A program made the translations under genes and the position numbers. From [Eubacterium] saphenum (lineage in GTDB: Bacteria > Bacillota > Clostridia > Peptostreptococcales > Anaerovoracaceae), in assembly GCA_004555725.1 (NCBI GenBank), contig SFHC01000035.1, positions 1 to 6,870 on the forward strand: a stretch of 6,870 bases of DNA, read 5' to 3'. This document shows, piece by piece, positions 5,645 through 6,870 of this stretch. Under the pieces are notes generated by a model that saw nothing but the letters and a program-made list of their open reading frames with translations, was not told where the DNA came from and made no database searches. Position 1 is the first letter of the stretch; every line of letters starts with the position of its first letter.

Positions 5645-5785
5645 ATGCTGAAATTAAAACCGGTAACCAAAGAGAATCTGATTGAAATAACGGATCTTGA
5701 AATGGAGGATACATCGCACAAGGAATCGGGTTTGTGGCAGTACATCTTCAAGTGTTATAAGGAGAGTATGAAACAATCTCTGTAA
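5645..5785 (+). pseudogene. Truncated and frameshifted GNAT acetyltransferase (BltD/spermidine acetyltransferase type), fourth operon gene
   Basis: A good ribosome binding site (GGAGG at 5634-5638, 6-base spacer) precedes an ATG 16 bp after the second aminotransferase. The 46-residue reading starts MLKLKPVTKENLIEITDLE, the usual opening of GNAT acetyltransferases of the BltD/spermidine type. The rest of this frame (SHKESGLWQYIFKC) does not fit the family. In the frame whose codons begin one base earlier, bases about 5716-5757 read AQGIGFVAVHLQVL, which matches the next family motif (Q-x-x-F-V-A-x-x-x-x-S-L/I). It is followed by TAA at 5758-5760 and then GEYETISV. A one-base deletion plus a nonsense change would explain this. 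An IS256-like element end then replaces the remainder of about 110 residues that carries the acetyl-CoA site. The family assignment rests on short segments. Confidence 0.5.
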
Positions 5786-5808
5786 AAGTTCATTTCTGAG
5801 GCCTTTCA

Positions 5809-5817
5809 TGATACAAT
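5809..5817 (+). promoter_or_regulatory. Candidate extended -10 promoter of the transposase
   Basis: TG-A-TACAAT, with the hexamer at 5812-5817, matches an extended -10 with one mismatch. The -35 position (TTCATT, 5789-5794) is weak. A transcript would start near 5824, just before the GGAGGG ribosome binding site at 5827-5832. Confidence 0.35.
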
Positions 5818-5841
5818 CAAAATCATGGAGGGTCTTAGATT

Positions 5842-6870
5842 ATGGCAAAAAGAGAAAGAAAATCCGTACATCACGTGGAAATGACGGACGGGAAACGAGC
5901 GATCATTCAGGGACTGCTGCAGGAATATGATATCCAGAATGCTCAGGATATCCAGGACGCGTTGAAAGATCTTCTCGGTGGAACCATTAAAGAAATGATG
6001 GAAGCTGAGATGGATGACCATCTCGGGTATGAAAAGTCAGAGCGGACGAACGATGACAGTGAGGACCGTAATTACAGGAACGGCTACAAAAGCAAACGAG
6101 TCAATTCCAGCTATGGAAGTATGGATATCGATGTGCCGCAGGACCGAAATTCTTCCTTCGAGCCGAAAATCGTGAAGAAGCGGCAGAAAGACATTTCTGA
6201 CATCGATCAGAAAATTATCTCCATGTATGCGAAAGGGATGACAACGAAGCAGATCTCGGAAACGATGCAGGATATCTATGGGTTCGAGGCATCGGAGGGC
6301 TTCATTTCCGATGTTACAGACAAGATCCTCCCACAGATCGAAGAATGGCAGAACCGGCCGCTTTCCGCGGTATATCCGATCATATTCATCGATGCCATCC
6401 ATTTCTCCGTACGGGAGGATAGTATCGTTCACAAGGTGGCCGCATATGTGGTTCTGGGAATCAACACCGAAGGAAAGAAGGAAGTCCTTTCTCTGGTCAT
6501 CGGCGAGAACGAGAGCAGCAAATACTGGCTCACTGTATTGAATTCATTGAAAAACCGTGGTGTCCAGGACATTGCTCACTGTATTGAATTCATTGAAAAA
6601 CCGTGGTGTCCAGGACATTTTGATCCTCTGCTCGGACGGACTCTCCGGGATCAAAGAGGCGATCACAACTGCTTACCCGGAGACGGAACAGCAGCGCTGC
6701 ATCGTACATATGGTACGAAACACGCTGAAATATGTGGCAAACAAAGACATGAAAGAATTCGCCAAAGATCTGAAAACAGTCTATACAGCGGTAGATGAAG
6801 AAGCCGCTCTGGAGCAGCTCGAAAGAGTGAAAGGAAAATGGTCGCCGCAGTACCCGTATGCCATGAAACG
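5842..6870 (+). pseudogene. IS256-family (Mutator-type) transposase, frameshifted by a 46-bp duplication, 3' end outside window
   Basis: The start is ATG 5842, with GGAGGG 9 bases upstream. Family features are an N-terminal region with DDHLGYEKSERTNDDSEDRNYRNGYKSKRV (58-87, a classic IS256 motif), IPQDR-like VPQDRNSSFEPKIVKK (98-113), an MYAKGMTTKQIS segment (128-139), and FIDAIHFSVRED (182-193), where D184 is the first residue of the DDE triad. After VQDI (residue 244, base 6573) an exact 46-bp duplication shifts the frame by one. The frame then reads unrelated sequence to TGA 6796-6798. In the frame entered from the second repeat copy, the protein resumes with ILCSDGLSGIKEA (second triad Asp), CIVHMVRNTLKYV and a KGKWSPQYPYAMK segment, and it stays open to base 6870. 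The shifted product lacks the second and third acidic residues and should be inactive. Confidence 0.9.
6528..6619 (+). repeat. Exact 46-bp tandem duplication inside the transposase gene
   Basis: Bases 6528-6573 and 6574-6619 are identical over all 46 positions, beginning GCTCACTGTATTG and ending CCAGGACATT. The copies abut directly. Because 46 is not a multiple of 3, the insertion shifts the frame. Deleting either copy gives an uninterrupted IS256 transposase reading through SLKNRGVQDILILCSDG. Confidence 0.97.

Larger units (their letters stand above)
5774..6870 (+). mobile_element. IS256-family insertion sequence, left end and most of the transposase, right end outside window
   Basis: The transposase and its leader identify the element. 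The left boundary is approximate. Bases about 5774-5795 (ATCTCTGTAAAAGTTC) resemble the CTGTGTAAAAGT-type terminal inverted repeats of many Clostridia IS256 elements. The matching right end and the target-site duplication (8-9 bp in this family) cannot be seen. The element lies at the 3' end of the aminotransferase operon, in the truncated acetyltransferase, in the same orientation as the operon. It therefore separates the operon from whatever followed. Confidence 0.7.

Noticed and set aside
4492..5751. Long antisense open frames opposite the second aminotransferase
   Set aside because: They have no ribosome binding sites or recognisable domains. They mirror the strong coding frame on the plus strand.
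6528..6619. CRISPR-like or satellite repeat
   Set aside because: There are only two abutting copies with no spacer, lying inside a transposase frame that is restored when one copy is removed.

Overview
The window looks like a piece of a low- to mid-GC Clostridia-type (Firmicutes) chromosome. The reasons are strong AGGAGG ribosome binding sites, a PucR-type regulator divergent from an amino-acid operon, an IS256-family element, and a UPF0158 gene. I cannot name the species. There are no tRNA or rRNA genes, no CRISPR array, and no gene-free stretch above 300 bases.

Left flank (1-995). A minus-strand pair has a 73-residue winged-helix protein (464-685) followed 7 bp later by a UPF0158-family gene (456 down past base 1). 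The UPF0158 gene carries one in-frame TAA at 253-255, and its reading frame continues with good family homology to the window edge. On the plus strand, 823-975 encodes 50 residues that look like only the C-terminal Fis-type helix-turn-helix of a sigma-54-dependent activator. Between these divergent fragments lies a run of three adjacent short dyads (728-793).

Core (996-5628). A PucR-family regulator on the minus strand (996-2141) is divergent from a tight plus-strand operon. The operon holds a fold-type I PLP aminotransferase (2322-3443), an ornithine cyclodeaminase/mu-crystallin-family NAD(P) enzyme (3464-4477) and a second aminotransferase paralogous to the first, also 373 residues (4507-5628). 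All three are intact, keep their key catalytic residues and have good ribosome binding sites. The divergent intergenic region holds a perfect TTTATTG-N7-CAATAAA dyad overlapping the candidate regulator promoter, plus a degenerate direct repeat in the operon leader. The most economical reading is a regulated pathway in which one or both aminotransferases act on a basic amino acid or its keto acid. The cyclodeaminase-like enzyme would then make or reduce the cyclic imine (proline/pipecolate-like chemistry). Substrates are not readable from the sequence.

Right flank (5645-6870). A fourth operon gene begins as a GNAT acetyltransferase of the BltD/spermidine acetyltransferase type, but it is frameshifted and breaks off after about 40 residues. 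An IS256-family element starts there. Its transposase (5842 to window end) is inactivated by an exact 46-bp tandem duplication (6528-6573 and 6574-6619). Removing one copy restores a continuous transposase frame to the window edge. The picture is an intact three-gene metabolic core framed by decaying genes.
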